From: Phytohabitans houttuyneae
Lineage (GTDB): Bacteria; Actinomycetota; Actinomycetes; Mycobacteriales; Micromonosporaceae
Direction of reading: 5' to 3'
Assembly (NCBI RefSeq): GCF_011764425.1
Contig: NZ_BLPF01000002.1
Span: 62,001 to 126,000, forward strand
DNA: 64,000 nucleotides
A program made the translations under genes and the position numbers. Below are positions 1-11,758 of the stretch, one piece after another (within the stretch, counting starts at the first letter, position 1; each line of letters opens with the position of its first letter). The notes beneath the pieces are model-generated. The model searched no databases. It was not told where the DNA came from and saw only the letters and a list, made by a program, of their open reading frames with translations.

Positions 1-1
1 C

Positions 2-3000
2 ACCGCCCTGCTGGCCGACGGTCATCGGGTCTTCATCGAGTGCAGCCCGCATCCGGTCCTGTTGCCCAGTGTCCAGGAAGCGGACGAGCAGGCCGTCGCC
101 GTGCCGACGCTTCGCCGTGACCAGGGTGACCTGCGGCAGCTGACCCGTGCTGCCGGCGACGCGTACACCGCCGGTGTCCCCATCGACTGGCGGCGCTGGT
201 ATCCCAGCGACCCCACCCCGGCCGTCGTCGACCTGCCCACCTACCCCTTCCAACACCAGCGCTACTGGCTCGCGGCCACCGCCAGGAGCGGCGACGTTTC
301 CGCCGCCGGTCTCGACGCACTCGGCCACCCCGTCCTCGCCGCCGGCGCCTCACTGCCCGACGGCGGCATCCTGCTCACCGGGCGAATCTCGCTCGCCAGC
401 GCCGGCTGGCTCACCGACCACACCGTCGGCGGCGTCGTGCTCGTGCCGGGCGCCGCACTCGCCGAGTGGGCGGTACGCGCCGGTGACGAGGCCGGCTGCC
501 CCCTCGTCGAGGAGCTCACCCTGCGCACCCCGCTCATCGTGCCCGCCACCGGGGCGCTGAAGATCCAGGTAGCGGTCGACCCACCCGGCGACGACGGCCG
601 GCGCGCCATCCGGATCCACTCCCGCCCCGACGAGGCCGGCGCGGGATGGACCAGCCACGCCGAGGGCACGCTCGCCCCTGCGCCGACTGCCGTCGACGCC
701 CCCGCCGAAGGGATCTGGCCGCCGGCCGGTGCCGAGCCGCTTGACCTGACCGGCTGCTACGAGCGTGCCGCCGAGGCCGGCTACGGCTACGGCCCGGCCT
801 TCCAGGGCCTGCGTGCCGCCTGGCGCGACGGCACCGACATTGTCGCCGAGGTCAGCCTCCCCGAAGCGGCCGGAGACACCGACGGGTACGGCATCCACCC
901 CGCCCTCCTCGACGCCGTACTGCACCCGGCTCTGCTCCTGCACACCGGCGCCGCCCCGCGGCTCAGGCTCCCGTTCTCCTGGAACGGGTTGGCCCTACTC
1001 GCCTCCGGCGCCCGCGGCGTACGGGTGCGCCTGGCGGTCAGCGGCGAGGACACGCTCCGGCTGATCGTGACGGACCCCGCCGGCGCCCCCGTGCTGAGCG
1101 TCGACGCGCTCGTCACCCGGCCCACCACTGTGGAGCGGCTGCGGGCCGCGACGGCACGCCAGGACGCGGTGCCGGGACTGTTCACACTCGACTGGGTGCC
1201 GCTGGCCGCCGATCCCGCCGCCACGCCAGGCACCTGGGCGGCCTTGCGCGGTGCACCCGCCGCGTGGGGCCTGCCGGTCGTCGACGACCTGGACGCCGTC
1301 GCGGCCGCCGCGGTACCGGACGTCCTGCTGCTCGACCTGACCGCACCGCCCGGCCCGGACCCCTCCGGCCGCGCACTAGCCACAGTGGAGTCCACGCTCG
1401 CGCTGGTCCAGGACTGGCTGTCGCGTCCCGCCTTCGCCGCCGCACGCCTGGCCCTCGTCACCCGTGGCGCCGTCACGGTAAGCGGTGACGCGACCACCGA
1501 TCCCGCGGCGGCGGCGGCTTGGGGCCTCGTGCGCAGCGCACAGACCGAAAACCCCGGCCGGCTGCTGCTCGTCGACCTCGACCCGGCCACCGGGGAGCCC
1601 GACGCCCTGACCGCCGCGGTCACCGCCGCACTCGCCGAAGACGAACCGCAGGTGGCGGTCCGGGGCGGCACCGTGCTCGCCGGCCGGCTGGCACCGGCGA
1701 CCGAGCCGGGGCTGCGCGGGCTCGGTACCGAGGGGTGGCGGCTGGACACCGGTGTGATGTCCACTGTCGACGGCGTGATGGCGATCCCGGCGCCGGGAGC
1801 CTGGGCACCGCTGGCGCCCGGCGAGGTTCGCGTCGAGGTGCACGCCTGCGGCGTGAACTTCCGGGACGTCGTGGTCTGCCTCGGCCTGGTGGAAGGGCAG
1901 GCCGGGATAGGCGGCGAGGCGGCCGGTGTGGTGCTCGACGTGGGCGCCGACGTCACGCACCTGGCGCCCGGCGACCGGGTCATGGGAGTCTTCGCGGGCG
2001 CGTTCGCCCCGGTGGTGGTCGGAGACGCGCGGATGGTGGCGCCGATACCCGCCGGGCTGGACTTCGCGGAGGCGGCCGGTGTGCCGATCGCGTTCCTGAC
2101 CGCCTGGTACGGGCTGCGTCACGTCGCCGAGCTGCGGGCCGGCGAGTCGGTGCTGGTGCACGCGGGCACCGGCGGGGTCGGCATGGCGGCGATCCAGATC
2201 GCCCGGCATCTTGGTGCGGAGGTGTACGCGACAGCGTCGCCGGGCAAGCATCCGGTGCTCGCCGGGATGGGGATCGACGAGCGGCACCGGGCGTCCTCAC
2301 GGGACGGCTCGTTCGAACCGGCCATCCGGGACGCGACCGGTGGACGGGGCGTCGACGTGGTACTCGACAGTCTCGCCGGTGAGCTGGTCGACGCCTCACT
2401 GCGCCTCGTCGCGGCCGGTGGGCGCTTCGTCGAGCTCGGCAAGACCGACATCCGCGTTCCGGAGCAGGTGGCCGCGGACCATCCCGGCGTCCGCTACCGC
2501 GCGTTCGATCTCGTCTCCGATGCCGGCCCGGAGCGGGTCGGTGAGATGTTCGGCGAGCTGAGCGCGCTGTTCGCCGGCGGGACGCTGAGGGCGCTGCCGA
2601 CCACCGCGCGGCCGCTGGCGCAGGCCCGGACGGCGTTGCGGTCCATGTCACAGGCCCGGCACGTCGGCAAGGTCGTGCTGCTCCCGCCCGCTCCGGTGCG
2701 CCCCGACGGCACGGTCGTGATCACCGGGGGGACCGGCGTGCTCGGCGGGCACGTCGCCGCGCACCTCGCCCACCACTGGGGTGTCCGGAGGCTGGTGCTG
2801 GCCTCCCGGCGCGGCCCGGACGCCCCGGGTGCCGCGGCGCTGGTGGAGCGGCTCACCGCCGCCGGAGCGGAGGTGCGGCTCACCCGGGTCGACGTCACCG
2901 ACGCCGCCGCCGTCGAACGGCTCATCGCCGGCATCGATCCGGAACACCCGGTGACCGGTGTCGTGCACGCCTCCGGGGTACTTGACGACGCGCTGGTCAC

Positions 3001-4027
3001 CGCGATGACGCCAGAGCGGCTACGGCCGGTCTGGGCGGCCAAGGCGACCGGCCTGGCCAACCTGGTCGCCGCGACCGCGCACCTGCGGCTGGGCTTCCTG
3101 GTGGTGTTCTCGTCGCTGACCGGTCTGGCCGGCACACCCGGGCAGGCCGGCTACGCGGCCGCGAACGCCTTCTGCGACGCGCTCGTCGCGAGCCGGCAGG
3201 ACGGGCTGAGCATCGGCTGGGGACTGTGGGCGGACGCGTCCGGCATGACCGGGCACCTCGGCGACGCGGACCTGGCCAGGATGGCCCGGCTCGGTGTCCG
3301 GCCGCTCAGCACCCCGCACGGCCTCCGGCTGCTCGACGCGGCGGCCCGACATGGAGCGTCCTATGTGGTCGCGGCCGACGTGGGGGCCCGCCCGGGTGAC
3401 GGGCTGCCGGCGGTCTTCCGCGCGGTCGCCGCGGCTGCGGGGCACGCCCCGCGGGCGGCCGCGGGTACCGCATCCGCGCCGGTCGACTGGGCCGGGCGGC
3501 TGGCCGGACTCACCGCGCCCGAGCAGGAGCGGCTGCTGCTCGACCTGGTACGGGCGAGCGCGGCAACCGTCCTCGGGCACGCCGACCCGCGAGCGGTACG
3601 CGCCGACGCGCCGTTCAAGGACCTGGGCTTCGACTCGCTGACCTCGGTGGAGCTGCGCAACCGGCTGAACGCCGCGACCGGCCTGCGGCTGCCGGCCACG
3701 CTGGTGTTCCGCTACCCGACGCCCGCCGCGGTGGCCGGGCACCTCCGCGCGGAACTCGGGCCGGAGCCGGGAAGCGGCGATCCAGTCGGGCAGGTGGCGA
3801 CCGGCCTGGGCGGCCCGCTGCTGACCCCGCTGGCCCGGCTCGAACAGGCGCTCAGCGCCGACCTGCCCGACGGCGACGCCCGCGGCGAGCTGGCCCGGCG
3901 GCTGGAGGCGCTGCTGTCGCGGGTCAACGACGGCACGAGCACCACAACGGCGGTCGACGCGACGGTGCTCGCGTCGGCGTCGGACGAGGAGATGTTCGCG
4001 CTAATCGACCGCGAGTTGTCGGCGTGA
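2..4027 (+). CDS. Type I modular PKS, C-terminal part: (AT)-DH-ER-KR-ACP (5' partial)
   Basis: The frame is open at the left edge, so the start lies outside the window. Domains in order: the last part of an AT (to about base 190, ending in the usual PTYPFQ linker), DH (about 320-1150; catalytic His in [12 protein letters not shown] near 420 and Asp in [10 protein letters not shown] near 915), ER (about 1750-2660; NFRDVVV, NADPH motif GTGGVGMAA near 2165), KR (about 2700-3330; [11 protein letters not shown] motif of a B-type ketoreductase, Tyr in GYAAANAF near 3155), ACP (LGFDSL near 3630) and a C-terminal docking tail. All reductive domains look intact, so this module should fully reduce the beta-carbon to methylene. 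At the ER position linked to methyl stereochemistry there is Val, not Tyr (LGLVEG), which in known families goes with a 2R methyl. The stop overlaps the next PKS start (ATGA-type). The AT specificity motif is outside the window. Confidence 0.95.
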   Translation, partial: TALLADGHRVFIECSPHPVLLPSVQEADEQAVAVPTLRRDQGDLRQLTRAAGDAYTAGVPIDWRRWYPSDPTPAVVDLPTYPFQHQRYWLAATARSGDVSAAGLDALGHPVLAAGASLPDGGILLTGRISLASAGWLTDHTVGGVVLVPGAALAEWAVRAGDEAGCPLVEELTLRTPLIVPATGALKIQVAVDPPGDDGRRAIRIHSRPDEAGAGWTSHAEGTLAPAPTAVDAPAEGIWPPAGAEPLDLTGCYERAAEAGYGYGPAFQGLRAAWRDGTDIVAEVSLPEAAGDTDGYGIHPALLDAVLHPALLLHTGAAPRLRLPFSWNGLALLASGARGVRVRLAVSGEDTLRLIVTDPAGAPVLSVDALVTRPTTVERLRAATARQDAVPGLFTLDWVPLAADPAATPGTWAALRGAPAAWGLPVVDDLDAVAAAAVPDVLLLDLTAPPGPDPSGRALATVESTLALVQDWLSRPAFAAARLALVTRGAVTVSGDATTDPAAAAAWGLVRSAQTENPGRLLLVDLDPATGEPDALTAAVTAALAEDEPQVAVRGGTVLAGRLAPATEPGLRGLGTEGWRLDTGVMSTVDGVMAIPAPGAWAPLAPGEVRVEVHACGVNFRDVVVCLGLVEGQAGIGGEAAGVVLDVGADVTHLAPGDRVMGVFAGAFAPVVVGDARMVAPIPAGLDFAEAAGVPIAFLTAWYGLRHVAELRAGESVLVHAGTGGVGMAAIQIARHLGAEVYATASPGKHPVLAGMGIDERHRASSRDGSFEPAIRDATGGRGVDVVLDSLAGELVDASLRLVAAGGRFVELGKTDIRVPEQVAADHPGVRYRAFDLVSDAGPERVGEMFGELSALFAGGTLRALPTTARPLAQARTALRSMSQARHVGKVVLLPPAPVRPDGTVVITGGTGVLGGHVAAHLAHHWGVRRLVLASRRGPDAPGAAALVERLTAAGAEVRLTRVDVTDAAAVERLIAGIDPEHPVTGVVHASGVLDDALVTAMTPERLRPVWAAKATGLANLVAATAHLRLGFLVVFSSLTGLAGTPGQAGYAAANAFCDALVASRQDGLSIGWGLWADASGMTGHLGDADLARMARLGVRPLSTPHGLRLLDAAARHGASYVVAADVGARPGDGLPAVFRAVAAAAGHAPRAAAGTASAPVDWAGRLAGLTAPEQERLLLDLVRASAATVLGHADPRAVRADAPFKDLGFDSLTSVELRNRLNAATGLRLPATLVFRYPTPAAVAGHLRAELGPEPGSGDPVGQVATGLGGPLLTPLARLEQALSADLPDGDARGELARRLEALLSRVNDGTSTTTAVDATVLASASDEEMFALIDRELSA

Positions 4028-7000
4028 CCGGGGAGGCGAGTGTGACCACGCAGGCGGACACCGAGGAGCGGCTGCGCAGCTACCTGAAGCGGGTGACCCT
4101 CGACCTGAGCCAGACCCGGCGGCGGCTGCGCGACCTGGAGGAGCGCCAGCAGGAACCGATCGCGATCGTCGCCATGGCCTGCCGGTACCCGGGTGGGATC
4201 ACCTCCCCGGAAGGGCTGTGGGACGCGGTCGTCGAGGGCCGGGACGCGATCGGCCCCTTCCCGGCCGACCGGGGCTGGCCGGGTGAGGCGTTCTACCATC
4301 CCGACCCGGACCACCCTGGCACCTCGTACGTGCGGGACGGCGGCTTCATCCACGACGCGCACAGCTTCGACGCCGCGTTCTTCGGCATCAGCCCGCGCGA
4401 GGCGACCGCGATGGACCCGCAGCAGCGGCTGCTCCTCGAGGTGGCGTGGGAACTGCTGGAACGGGCCGGGCTCGACCCGGCCGTCCTGCGCGGCTCGCGC
4501 ACAGGGGTCTTCGCCGGCATCTCCAGTCAGGACTACCTGAGCCGGCTGCCGGCGATCCCCGAGGGGTACGAGGGGTACTCCACCACCGGCACGCTGACCA
4601 GTGTGGCCTCCGGTCGGGTGGCGTACACGTTCGGCTTCGAGGGCCCGGCGGTCACCGTCGACACCGCCTGTTCGTCCTCGCTCGTCGCCATGCACCTGGC
4701 CGCGCAGGCGCTGCGGCAGGGCGACTGTGCACTTGCGGTCGCCGGCGGCGCCACGGTGCTGACCACTCCGACCGCGTTCGCGGAGTTTTCCCGCCAGCGC
4801 GGGCTGGCCCCGGACGGTCGCTGCCGGTCCTTCGCGGCCAGCGCCGACGGTACCGGCTTCTCCGAGGGCGTCGGCCTCGTCCTGCTCGAACGCCTCGAGG
4901 ACGCGCGTCGAAACGGCCACCGTGTGCTGGGACTGCTGCGCGGCTCGGCGATCAACCAGGATGGCGCCTCCAACGGGCTGACCGCCCCGAACGGCGAGGC
5001 CCAGGAGCGGGTGATCCACCAGGCCCTCGCCAGCGCTGGACTCAAGCCGTCCGATGTGGACACGGTGGAGGCGCACGGCACGGGCACCACGCTCGGCGAC
5101 CCGATCGAGGCGCAGGCCATCATCGCCACCTACGGGCAGGGCCGCCCTGACGACCATCCACTGTGGCTCGGATCGGTGAAGTCGAACCTGGGCCACACCC
5201 AGGCCGCCGCTGGCGTCGCCGGGGTGATCAAGATGGTGATGGCGATGCGGCACGGCCAGTTGCCGGCGACCCTGCACCTGGACAAGCCGTCGCCGCACGT
5301 GGACTGGGACTCCGGTGCGGTGCGCCTGCTCACCGAGACGACCGGGTGGCCGCCGCGCGAGGACGGTCCGCGCCGCGCCGGCGTCTCGTCCTTCGGCATC
5401 TCCGGCACGAACGCCCATGTCATCGTCGAGGAGCCGCCGCCCGCACGCCCGGAGCCCGAGCGGGTCGAGCAGGTGCCGGTGGTGCCGTGGGTGCTGTCGG
5501 CCCGCGACGAGAACGCCCTGCACGCGCTGGCCGGACGGCTGGCCGGGTGGGCGGCCGACCGCGACCCGGTCGAGGTGGGCTGGTCGCTGGCCACCACCAG
5601 GGCGGCGCTGGAGCACCGGGCCGTCGTGGTCGGTGCCGACCGGGAGGAGTTGCTGGCCTCGCTGGAGTCGCTGGCGGCGGGGGTGGCCGCTCCGCTGGGT
5701 GCGGGTCCGGTGTTCGTGTTTCCGGGTCAGGGTTCGCAGTGGCTGGGAATGGGCGTGGAGCTGCTCGACTGGTCACCCGTGTTCGCCGCGCGGATGGCCG
5801 AGTGCGAACGTGCCCTGTCTTCCTATGTGGACTGGTCGCTGATCGACGTGCTGCGTGGCGGCGAACGGCTGGACCGGGTGGACGTGGTGCAGCCCGTGTT
5901 GTGGGCGGTCATGGTGTCTCTGGCGGAGGTGTGGCATTCGTACGGCGTGACGCCCGGTGCGGTGGTCGGCCATTCGCAGGGGGAGATCGCGGCGGCGTGT
6001 GTGGCCGGTGCGCTGTCCCTGGACGACGGGGCGAAGGTCGTCGCGTTGCGCAGCCGGGCGCTGCGGGCGCTCGCGGGAAGTGGGGCGATGGCGTCCCTGG
6101 CGGTGCCGGCCGGCGAGGTGCCGTCGTGGTTGGACGGTCATCCCGAGGTCGGTGTGGCGGCGGTGAACGGGCCGATGTCCACAGTGGTCTCCGGCCCGCC
6201 GGAGCAGGTGGCGGCGGTGGTGGCGGCGGTCGAGGCCGCGGGGCGGCGGGCCCGGCTGATCGACGTCGACTACGCCTCCCACGGGCCGCAGGTGGAGCGG
6301 ATCCGCGAGCGGCTGTCGGCCGACCTCGCGGGCGTGTCTCCGGCCGCGTCCCGGGTCGCGTTCTACTCCTCGGTCACCGCCGCGCGCATCGACGCCAGCG
6401 GCCTGGACGGCGGCTACTGGTACACCAACCTGCGGCAGCCGGTCCAGTTCGCCGACACCGTGACGGCGCTGCTCGCCGACGGGTACCGGACGTTCGTCGA
6501 GTGCAGCCCGCACCCGGTCCTGCTGCCCAGCGTCCAGGAGACGGACGAACAGGCGCTCGTGGTACCCACCCTGCGCCGCGACCACGGCGGCCCGGCCCAG
6601 GTGGCGCGGGCACTCGGCGAGGCGCACGTGGCCGGGCTGGCCGTGGACTGGGGAGCGTGGTTTCCGGCCGACCCGCGCCCGCGCACCGTCGACCTGCCCA
6701 CGTACCCGTTCCAGCGGCAGCGCTACTGGCTGCCCGACCTCGTCACCCCGCCCGCCCCACCGGCCGGCGACACCGAAGGAGCGCACTACCGCGTCGAGTG
6801 GCGGCCAGCGCCGGCCGTCGTGCCTGGCGAAGCCGAGCCGGCCGGTCCCTGGCTGGTGGTGTGCTCGCCGGACACCCCAGAGCCGTGGGTGGAGGCCTGC
6901 GCCGATGCCCTCGGCGGCGCGCGGGCGATGGCGATCGCCAGCGGCGAGGAGGCCGACGCCTTCCGGCGCCGCCCGGACGAGCTCGGCGCCGCCCGCGGGG

Positions 7001-8550
7001 TGCTGTCGCTGCTGCCGCTCGCCGGCACGCTGTGCCTGATCCAGGCGCTGGCCGAGGCCGCCGGCGACACTCGGCTCTGGTGCGCCACCCGCGCCGCGAT
7101 GCCGGCCGGGCCGGGCGAGGTGCCGGCCGACGCGCCGCAGCAGGCCGAGCTGTGGGGCTTCGGGCGGGTGGCCGCACTGGAGTACCCCGAAACCTGGGGC
7201 GGCCTCGTCGACCTGCCGGCGCACCCCGACGACCTGGACGCCGACCTGCTGCGGGCCACCCTCGCCGGCCGGATCGAGGACCAGGTGGCGCTGCGTCCCG
7301 GCGGTGCCCTGGTGCCCCGGCTGGTGCCCGCGGCGGCCCCGGACGGGCCGGGCTGGCACCCCGCGGGCACGGTCCTGGTCACCGGCCCCGTCCACGGGCA
7401 GGCCGGCCCGGTGGCGCGATGGCTGGCCCAGAGGGACGGCGTGCGGGTGCTGCTGCTGGACAACGCCGCGACCAGAGCCGACACGGAGGAGCTGCGCACC
7501 GCCGGCGTCAGCGTGGTCGACTCTGCGCCGGACGGGCCGATCAGTACGGTCATCCACACCACCGCCGCCGGCGACCTGGCGCCGCTGGCGGAGCTGACCC
7601 TGGACACCCTGACCGCGTCGGTGGCCGCCACGCTCGGCCTGGCGGGCGACGTCGACGCCGACGAGACCGTCTACTTCTCCTCGGTGACCGCGACCTGGGG
7701 CAGCCGCGACCACGGAGCGTTCGCCGCCGCCAACGCCCACCTCGAGGCGCTCGCCCGCCTGCGCCGCGCCCAGGGACGGCGCGCGACCGCGGTGAGCTGG
7801 GGTCTCTGGCACCTGCCCGAGGCCCTCGGCGACCGCGAAGCCGGCGCCCGCCGGCAGGGCCTGCTGCCGCTGGCACCGGCCGCCGCACTCGCCGCGCTGG
7901 AGCGGGTACTGTCCACAGGGGACGACCACGCGGTGGTGGTGAACGCGGACTGGCACCGGTTTCTGCCGCTCTTCACCGCCGCACGACCCGTCCCACTCTT
8001 CGACGACCTCCGCCTCGCGGTCGAGGAGCCGGTCGAGGCGGGCCCGTCCGAGTCGCCGCTGCGGCGGGAGCTCGCCGCGCTCGACCCGGAGGGCCGCGCC
8101 GCCCGCCTGGTCACTCTGGTCCGCACTCACGCCGCCGCGGTACTGCGCCACCCGACCCCGGCCGCGGTCGCCCCGCACCGGCCGTTCAAGGAGCTCGGCT
8201 TCGACTCGATCGCCGGCGTGGAGCTGCGCAACCGGCTGCGCGCGGCGACCGGGCTCGCGCTGCCCAGCACGCTGGTGTTCGACTTCCCCACCCCGGACGC
8301 CGCGGCCGGGTACCTGCTCAGCCAGCTCGGCGGTGACGGCGCACCCGCGTTCGGCGACCTGGCCGGCTTGGAGGCGGTGCTGGCGGCGCTCTCCCCGGGC
8401 GACGCGGCGCGGACCCGGCTGGTGCGGGAGCTGCAGGCGCTGGTCTGGAAGTACGGCGGCGACCCGGGACCGGCCGAGGAGAAAGAAGACCTCGGCGATG
8501 CCAGCGCCGAGGAGATGTTCGCACTCATCGACAGGGAACTGGGAGGCTGA
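4024..8550 (+). CDS. Type I modular PKS: KS-AT(methylmalonyl)-KR(inactive)-ACP
   Basis: A 1508-residue single module. An N-terminal coiled-coil docking segment (residues 10-40) precedes a KS with Cys in DTACSSSL (about residue 216), EAHGTGT and SNLGHTQ. The AT has GQGSQ, nucleophile GHSQGE (about 649) and YASH (about 751), the signature of methylmalonyl-CoA selection. The reductive region (bases 6780-7960) is a degenerate ketoreductase: the glycine motif is TGPVHGQAG, the catalytic Lys is gone and the active Tyr is Phe (HGAFAAANA), though the Ser (YFSS) remains. It should leave a beta-keto group. The ACP carries GFDSI (about residue 1395), followed by a C-terminal docking tail. No thioesterase domain is present. 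It lies 3 bp upstream of the O-methyltransferase and is probably co-transcribed with it. Confidence 0.95.
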   Translation: MTGEASVTTQADTEERLRSYLKRVTLDLSQTRRRLRDLEERQQEPIAIVAMACRYPGGITSPEGLWDAVVEGRDAIGPFPADRGWPGEAFYHPDPDHPGTSYVRDGGFIHDAHSFDAAFFGISPREATAMDPQQRLLLEVAWELLERAGLDPAVLRGSRTGVFAGISSQDYLSRLPAIPEGYEGYSTTGTLTSVASGRVAYTFGFEGPAVTVDTACSSSLVAMHLAAQALRQGDCALAVAGGATVLTTPTAFAEFSRQRGLAPDGRCRSFAASADGTGFSEGVGLVLLERLEDARRNGHRVLGLLRGSAINQDGASNGLTAPNGEAQERVIHQALASAGLKPSDVDTVEAHGTGTTLGDPIEAQAIIATYGQGRPDDHPLWLGSVKSNLGHTQAAAGVAGVIKMVMAMRHGQLPATLHLDKPSPHVDWDSGAVRLLTETTGWPPREDGPRRAGVSSFGISGTNAHVIVEEPPPARPEPERVEQVPVVPWVLSARDENALHALAGRLAGWAADRDPVEVGWSLATTRAALEHRAVVVGADREELLASLESLAAGVAAPLGAGPVFVFPGQGSQWLGMGVELLDWSPVFAARMAECERALSSYVDWSLIDVLRGGERLDRVDVVQPVLWAVMVSLAEVWHSYGVTPGAVVGHSQGEIAAACVAGALSLDDGAKVVALRSRALRALAGSGAMASLAVPAGEVPSWLDGHPEVGVAAVNGPMSTVVSGPPEQVAAVVAAVEAAGRRARLIDVDYASHGPQVERIRERLSADLAGVSPAASRVAFYSSVTAARIDASGLDGGYWYTNLRQPVQFADTVTALLADGYRTFVECSPHPVLLPSVQETDEQALVVPTLRRDHGGPAQVARALGEAHVAGLAVDWGAWFPADPRPRTVDLPTYPFQRQRYWLPDLVTPPAPPAGDTEGAHYRVEWRPAPAVVPGEAEPAGPWLVVCSPDTPEPWVEACADALGGARAMAIASGEEADAFRRRPDELGAARGVLSLLPLAGTLCLIQALAEAAGDTRLWCATRAAMPAGPGEVPADAPQQAELWGFGRVAALEYPETWGGLVDLPAHPDDLDADLLRATLAGRIEDQVALRPGGALVPRLVPAAAPDGPGWHPAGTVLVTGPVHGQAGPVARWLAQRDGVRVLLLDNAATRADTEELRTAGVSVVDSAPDGPISTVIHTTAAGDLAPLAELTLDTLTASVAATLGLAGDVDADETVYFSSVTATWGSRDHGAFAAANAHLEALARLRRAQGRRATAVSWGLWHLPEALGDREAGARRQGLLPLAPAAALAALERVLSTGDDHAVVVNADWHRFLPLFTAARPVPLFDDLRLAVEEPVEAGPSESPLRRELAALDPEGRAARLVTLVRTHAAAVLRHPTPAAVAPHRPFKELGFDSIAGVELRNRLRAATGLALPSTLVFDFPTPDAAAGYLLSQLGGDGAPAFGDLAGLEAVLAALSPGDAARTRLVRELQALVWKYGGDPGPAEEKEDLGDASAEEMFALIDRELGG

Positions 8551-8553
8551 GTC

Positions 8554-9219
8554 ATGGCGAGTCAGGTCGAAGCGTCACCGGATCTGCTCGGCTACGTGCG
8601 CGACGTCTCGCTCCGCGACGACGACGTGCTGCGGGAGCTGCGCGAGGTCACCGCGGCGCTGCCCGCCGGCCGCGCCATGCAGGTGATGGCCGAGGAGGGG
8701 CAGCTGCTCGCGCTGCTGGTCGGGCTGACCGGGGCGCGGACGGTGCTGGAGGTCGGGACGTTCACCGGGTACAGCACGCTGTGCATGGCCCGCGCGCTGC
8801 CCCCGGACGGCCAGGTGATCACCTGCGACATCACCGACCGGTGGCCCGCGATCGGCGCCGACTACTGGCGCCGGGCTGGCGTCGAGGAGCGGATCCGGCT
8901 GCGGGTCGGCGACGCCACCGTGACCCTCCCCGCGCTCGAAGACGAGCTGGGCGCCGGCGGGGTCGACCTCACCTTCATCGACGCGGACAAGCGCAACTAC
9001 CGCGCCTACTACGAGGCGGCGCTCACGCTGACCCGTCCGGGTGGGCTGATCGTGCTGGACAACACCCTGTTCTTCGGCCGTGTCGTCGACCCCGCCGCGC
9101 AGGACCCCGACACGGTCGCCATCCGGGAGCTGAACGCGTTTCTCCACGGCGACGAGCGGGTGGAGATCTCCCTGCTGGTCATGGCCGACGGCATCACGCT
9201 GGCCCGCAGGCGCGGATGA
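8554..9219 (+). CDS. fkbG: FkbG-type O-methyltransferase (methoxymalonyl-ACP pathway)
   Basis: 221 residues, class I SAM-dependent methyltransferase of the caffeoyl-CoA OMT family. SAM motif I is [13 protein letters not shown] and the metal/substrate segment is FIDADKRNY, followed by the family's [16 protein letters not shown]. In FK506/FK520-type pathways FkbG methylates hydroxymalonyl-ACP to methoxymalonyl-ACP. The other four genes of that pathway lie just downstream on the opposite strand (9254-12624), which supports this role over post-PKS tailoring. It follows the PKS by 3 bp and converges on the fkbH homologue with only 34 bp between stops. A role as a late tailoring OMT acting on the finished polyether cannot be excluded. 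Confidence 0.85.
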   Translation: MASQVEASPDLLGYVRDVSLRDDDVLRELREVTAALPAGRAMQVMAEEGQLLALLVGLTGARTVLEVGTFTGYSTLCMARALPPDGQVITCDITDRWPAIGADYWRRAGVEERIRLRVGDATVTLPALEDELGAGGVDLTFIDADKRNYRAYYEAALTLTRPGGLIVLDNTLFFGRVVDPAAQDPDTVAIRELNAFLHGDERVEISLLVMADGITLARRRG

Positions 9220-9253
9220 TCGCCGGGGCCACCGTGCGGCGCCCGCGCGGGGC

Positions 9254-10336
9254 TCACCGCACGGCGGCCGCGCCGGCGAGATCGACGGCGTCGAGGCTCA
9301 TGGTCGTCAGGGCGGGCTGCCGCACCGGAAGCAGGTGCAGGCGCTGCACGTTCTCGCCGGCCGGGGCGAGGTCGGCCCGGCAGTCGCACGGGTCGTCGGT
9401 GTAGCCGGCGAACCGGTACGCGATCTCCATCATGCGGTTGCGGGCGGTGGGGCGGAAGTCGGCGAGCAGGTGCTTGCCGGCCTGGGCAGCCTGGTCGGTG
9501 AGCCAGTTGACGATGGCCGCGCCGGCGCCGAACGACAGGACGCGACACGAGGTGAGCAGCAGCTTGAGGTGCCAGACGGAGGTGTGGCGGGCCAGCAGCA
9601 GGACACCGACCGCGCCGTGCGGGCCGAAGCGGTCGGCCATCGTCGCGACGAGGACCTCGTGGTCGGGGTCGTCAAGCAGGGCACGCAGGACGCTGTCCGG
9701 GTAGTGGACGCCGGTGGCGTTCATCTGGCTGGTACGCAGGGTCAGCTCCTCGACGCGGGTCAGCTCGTCGCCGGTGGCCCGGCCGATCCGCATCCGCAGC
9801 CCCAGGGAGCGCAGAAACTCCTCGTCCGGTCCGTCGAACTCGCTTTGCGCCGCCTCGCGCTGGAAGCTGGCCTGGTACATCTGGCGGCGTCGCCGGGCGT
9901 CCACCGTGACCGTGCGAGGGCTGAACTCGGGCAGGCGCAGCAGCGTGCCGAGCTGCTCGGGCGTGTAGCAGCGCACCTGCGGTGCGTGGTAGAGGACCTC
10001 GGCGCGCTCGGCCGGCTGGTCGTCGATGAAGGCGATCGTGCCCTCGGCGAACTGCAACCGCTCGGCGATCCGCCGTACCGCGTCGGACTTGCGGCCCCAG
10101 CCGATCTGCGGCACGACGAAGTAGTCGGCCAGCCCCAGCTCCACCAGGCGGTCCCAGGCCGGCTCGTGGTCGTTCTTGCTGGACACGGACTGGAGGATGC
10201 CGCGCGCGTCGAGCTCGGCGACGACGGCGAGCACATCGTCGCGCAGCCTCACCTCGGGGTCCTCGGACAGGGTGCCGTGCCACAGGGTGTTGTCCAGATC
10301 CCAAATCAGGCACTTCACCATGGTGGGGTCGGCCAT
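9254..10336 (-). CDS. fkbH: FkbH-like HAD-family glyceryl-ACP forming enzyme
   Basis: 360 residues, the normal FkbH length. The HAD motif WDLDNTLWHGTL is at residues 12-23, followed by SVSSKND and FIDDQPAERAEV; a Cys (TSCRVLSFG) lies in the C-terminal GNAT-like part. FkbH enzymes take 1,3-bisphosphoglycerate and load a glyceryl group onto a discrete ACP, here the adjacent FkbJ homologue. I chose ATG 10336 (MADPTMVKCLIWD), with GGAAGGA about 10 nt upstream; ATG 10321 is the alternative. It is the last gene of a minus-strand run. FkbH homologues also occur in tetronate pathways, but the adjacent dehydrogenases and OMT point to methoxymalonyl-ACP. Confidence 0.9.
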   Translation of the reverse strand: MADPTMVKCLIWDLDNTLWHGTLSEDPEVRLRDDVLAVVAELDARGILQSVSSKNDHEPAWDRLVELGLADYFVVPQIGWGRKSDAVRRIAERLQFAEGTIAFIDDQPAERAEVLYHAPQVRCYTPEQLGTLLRLPEFSPRTVTVDARRRRQMYQASFQREAAQSEFDGPDEEFLRSLGLRMRIGRATGDELTRVEELTLRTSQMNATGVHYPDSVLRALLDDPDHEVLVATMADRFGPHGAVGVLLLARHTSVWHLKLLLTSCRVLSFGAGAAIVNWLTDQAAQAGKHLLADFRPTARNRMMEIAYRFAGYTDDPCDCRADLAPAGENVQRLHLLPVRQPALTTMSLDAVDLAGAAAVR

Positions 10337-10356
10337 CGGAGCGCGGTCCTTCCGGT

Positions 10357-11481
10357 CTAGGCACCCGCCGCGGCGCTCGCCACGGCGTGTCGGGCGATGA
10401 TGAGCTGGCAGATCTCGGAACTGCCCTCGATGATCTCCATGAGCTTGGCGTCCCGGTACGCCCGCGCGACAACGTGTCCGTCCTGGGAGCCGGCCGAGGC
10501 CAGCACCTGCACCGCGGTGGCGGCACCGGCGGCGGCGTGGGTGGAGGCGGTGTACTTGGCCAGCACGGTCGCGGTCACCGACTCCGGGGAGCCGGCGTCC
10601 CAGCAGCGGCTGGCGTGCTCGCAGGCGCGGGTGGCGGCCTGCTCGGCGGTGTACAGCTCGGCCAGGTGGCGGGCCACGAGCTGGTGCTCGGCGAGGGGCC
10701 GGCCGAACTGGGTACGCGTCGCGGCGTGGCCGGCCGCCGCGGCGAGGCAGGCGCGCAGGATGCCCACGCAGCCCCAGGCCACCGACATCCGGCCGTACGC
10801 GAGCGCGATCGTGACCGGCAGCGACAGCGGCTGCCCCGGGCCGCCGAGCAGGGCCGTGGCGGGCAGCCGGACCCCGTCCAGATGGACGGTGGCGTGGCCG
10901 GCCGCGCGGCAGCCCATCGGCTCGGGCACCGGCTCCACGCGTACCCCGGGCGCGTCCACGGGCACGAGCGCGGCGGCGCCGCCGTCGCCGTACCGGCCGA
11001 AGACGACGAGGACGTCGGCGTACGCGGCCGCGGTCATCCAGACCTTCACCCCGTCGAGCCTGACGCCGTCCCCGTCCGGCGCGATCCGGGTGTCCATCGT
11101 GGACAGGTCGCTGCCGGCGCCCGGCTCGCTGAAGCCGACCGCGGCGAGCCGTTCGCCCCGGGCCAGCGCGGGCAGCCAGGTTGCCCGCTGCGGCGCGGAG
11201 CCGAGCCGCTGGATCGCCCACGCGGCCATCCCCTGAGAGGTCATCACGCTGCGCAGGGAGCTGTCGCGGCTGCCGGCGTGCGCGGTCAGCTCGCCGTTGG
11301 CGAGGCTGGTCAGGCCGCGCCCGCCGTGGCGGGCGGGTACCTGCGCGCACAGCAGACCGGCGGCGCCCAGCTTGCGCAGCACCGGCTCGGGCAGCGCGCC
11401 GGCGCTGTCCCAGGCTCCGGCCTGGTCGCCGACGAGCTCGTCGACGAGTGCCGTCGCCTCGGCCAGGTACTGGTCAGGCAC
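10357..11481 (-). CDS. fkbI: FkbI-like acyl-CoA (acyl-ACP) dehydrogenase
   Basis: 374 residues of the flavin-dependent acyl-CoA dehydrogenase family: GFSEPGAGSDLSTMDTRI in the middle domain and the C-terminal catalytic segment IIEGSSEICQLIIARH. In the methoxymalonyl-ACP route FkbI takes part in oxidising the glyceryl-ACP carbon skeleton toward hydroxymalonyl-ACP together with FkbK. The GTG start (11481) overlaps the end of the ACP gene by 8 bp, indicating tight translational coupling. A gap of 20 bp separates it from fkbH. Confidence 0.9.
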   Translation of the reverse strand: MPDQYLAEATALVDELVGDQAGAWDSAGALPEPVLRKLGAAGLLCAQVPARHGGRGLTSLANGELTAHAGSRDSSLRSVMTSQGMAAWAIQRLGSAPQRATWLPALARGERLAAVGFSEPGAGSDLSTMDTRIAPDGDGVRLDGVKVWMTAAAYADVLVVFGRYGDGGAAALVPVDAPGVRVEPVPEPMGCRAAGHATVHLDGVRLPATALLGGPGQPLSLPVTIALAYGRMSVAWGCVGILRACLAAAAGHAATRTQFGRPLAEHQLVARHLAELYTAEQAATRACEHASRCWDAGSPESVTATVLAKYTASTHAAAGAATAVQVLASAGSQDGHVVARAYRDAKLMEIIEGSSEICQLIIARHAVASAAAGA

Positions 11482-11758
11482 CGCTGGCCACCGGTTCCTC
11501 GCGCAGTCGCAGCACCAGGTCGGTCATCCGGCGCACCGAGCGGAAGTTGTCCAGCACCAGGTCGGGGCCGGCGATCACGATGTCGTGTTCCCGTTCCAGA
11601 TGGACCACCAGCTCCATGGCGAACATCGAGGAGACCAGCCCGGCGGCGAACAGGTCCTGCTCCGGATCCGGGGTGACCTTGACGCGCTCGTGCAGGAACG
11701 CGGTCACCCCGGCTGCGATCTGGTCCGCGCCCGGCCGCTCGGACGGTGTGTCGGTCAC
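11474..11758 (-). CDS. fkbJ: FkbJ-like discrete acyl carrier protein
   Basis: 94 residues from a GTG start that overlaps the fkbK stop (GTGA). It is a stand-alone carrier protein: the phosphopantetheine Ser is about residue 44 in AGLVSSMFAMELV, which matches the atypical FkbJ-type site rather than the DSL of module ACPs. It should carry the glyceryl, hydroxymalonyl and finally methoxymalonyl groups and present the extender to an AT. Its position between the two dehydrogenase genes is the usual cassette order. Confidence 0.88.
   Translation of the reverse strand: MTDTPSERPGADQIAAGVTAFLHERVKVTPDPEQDLFAAGLVSSMFAMELVVHLEREHDIVIAGPDLVLDNFRSVRRMTDLVLRLREEPVASGA

Noticed and set aside
787-1983. Long open frames antisense to PKS genes, here and throughout
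   Set aside because: They are usual in GC-rich DNA; their products are Arg/Pro/Ser/Gly-rich without family motifs or ribosome-binding sites.
9254-10336. FkbH homologue as a sign of a tetronate (glyceryl-ACP) unit
   Set aside because: FkbI, FkbK and FkbG homologues are also present and no tetronate ring-forming enzyme (FabH-like ketosynthase, acetyltransferase/dehydratase pair) is visible.
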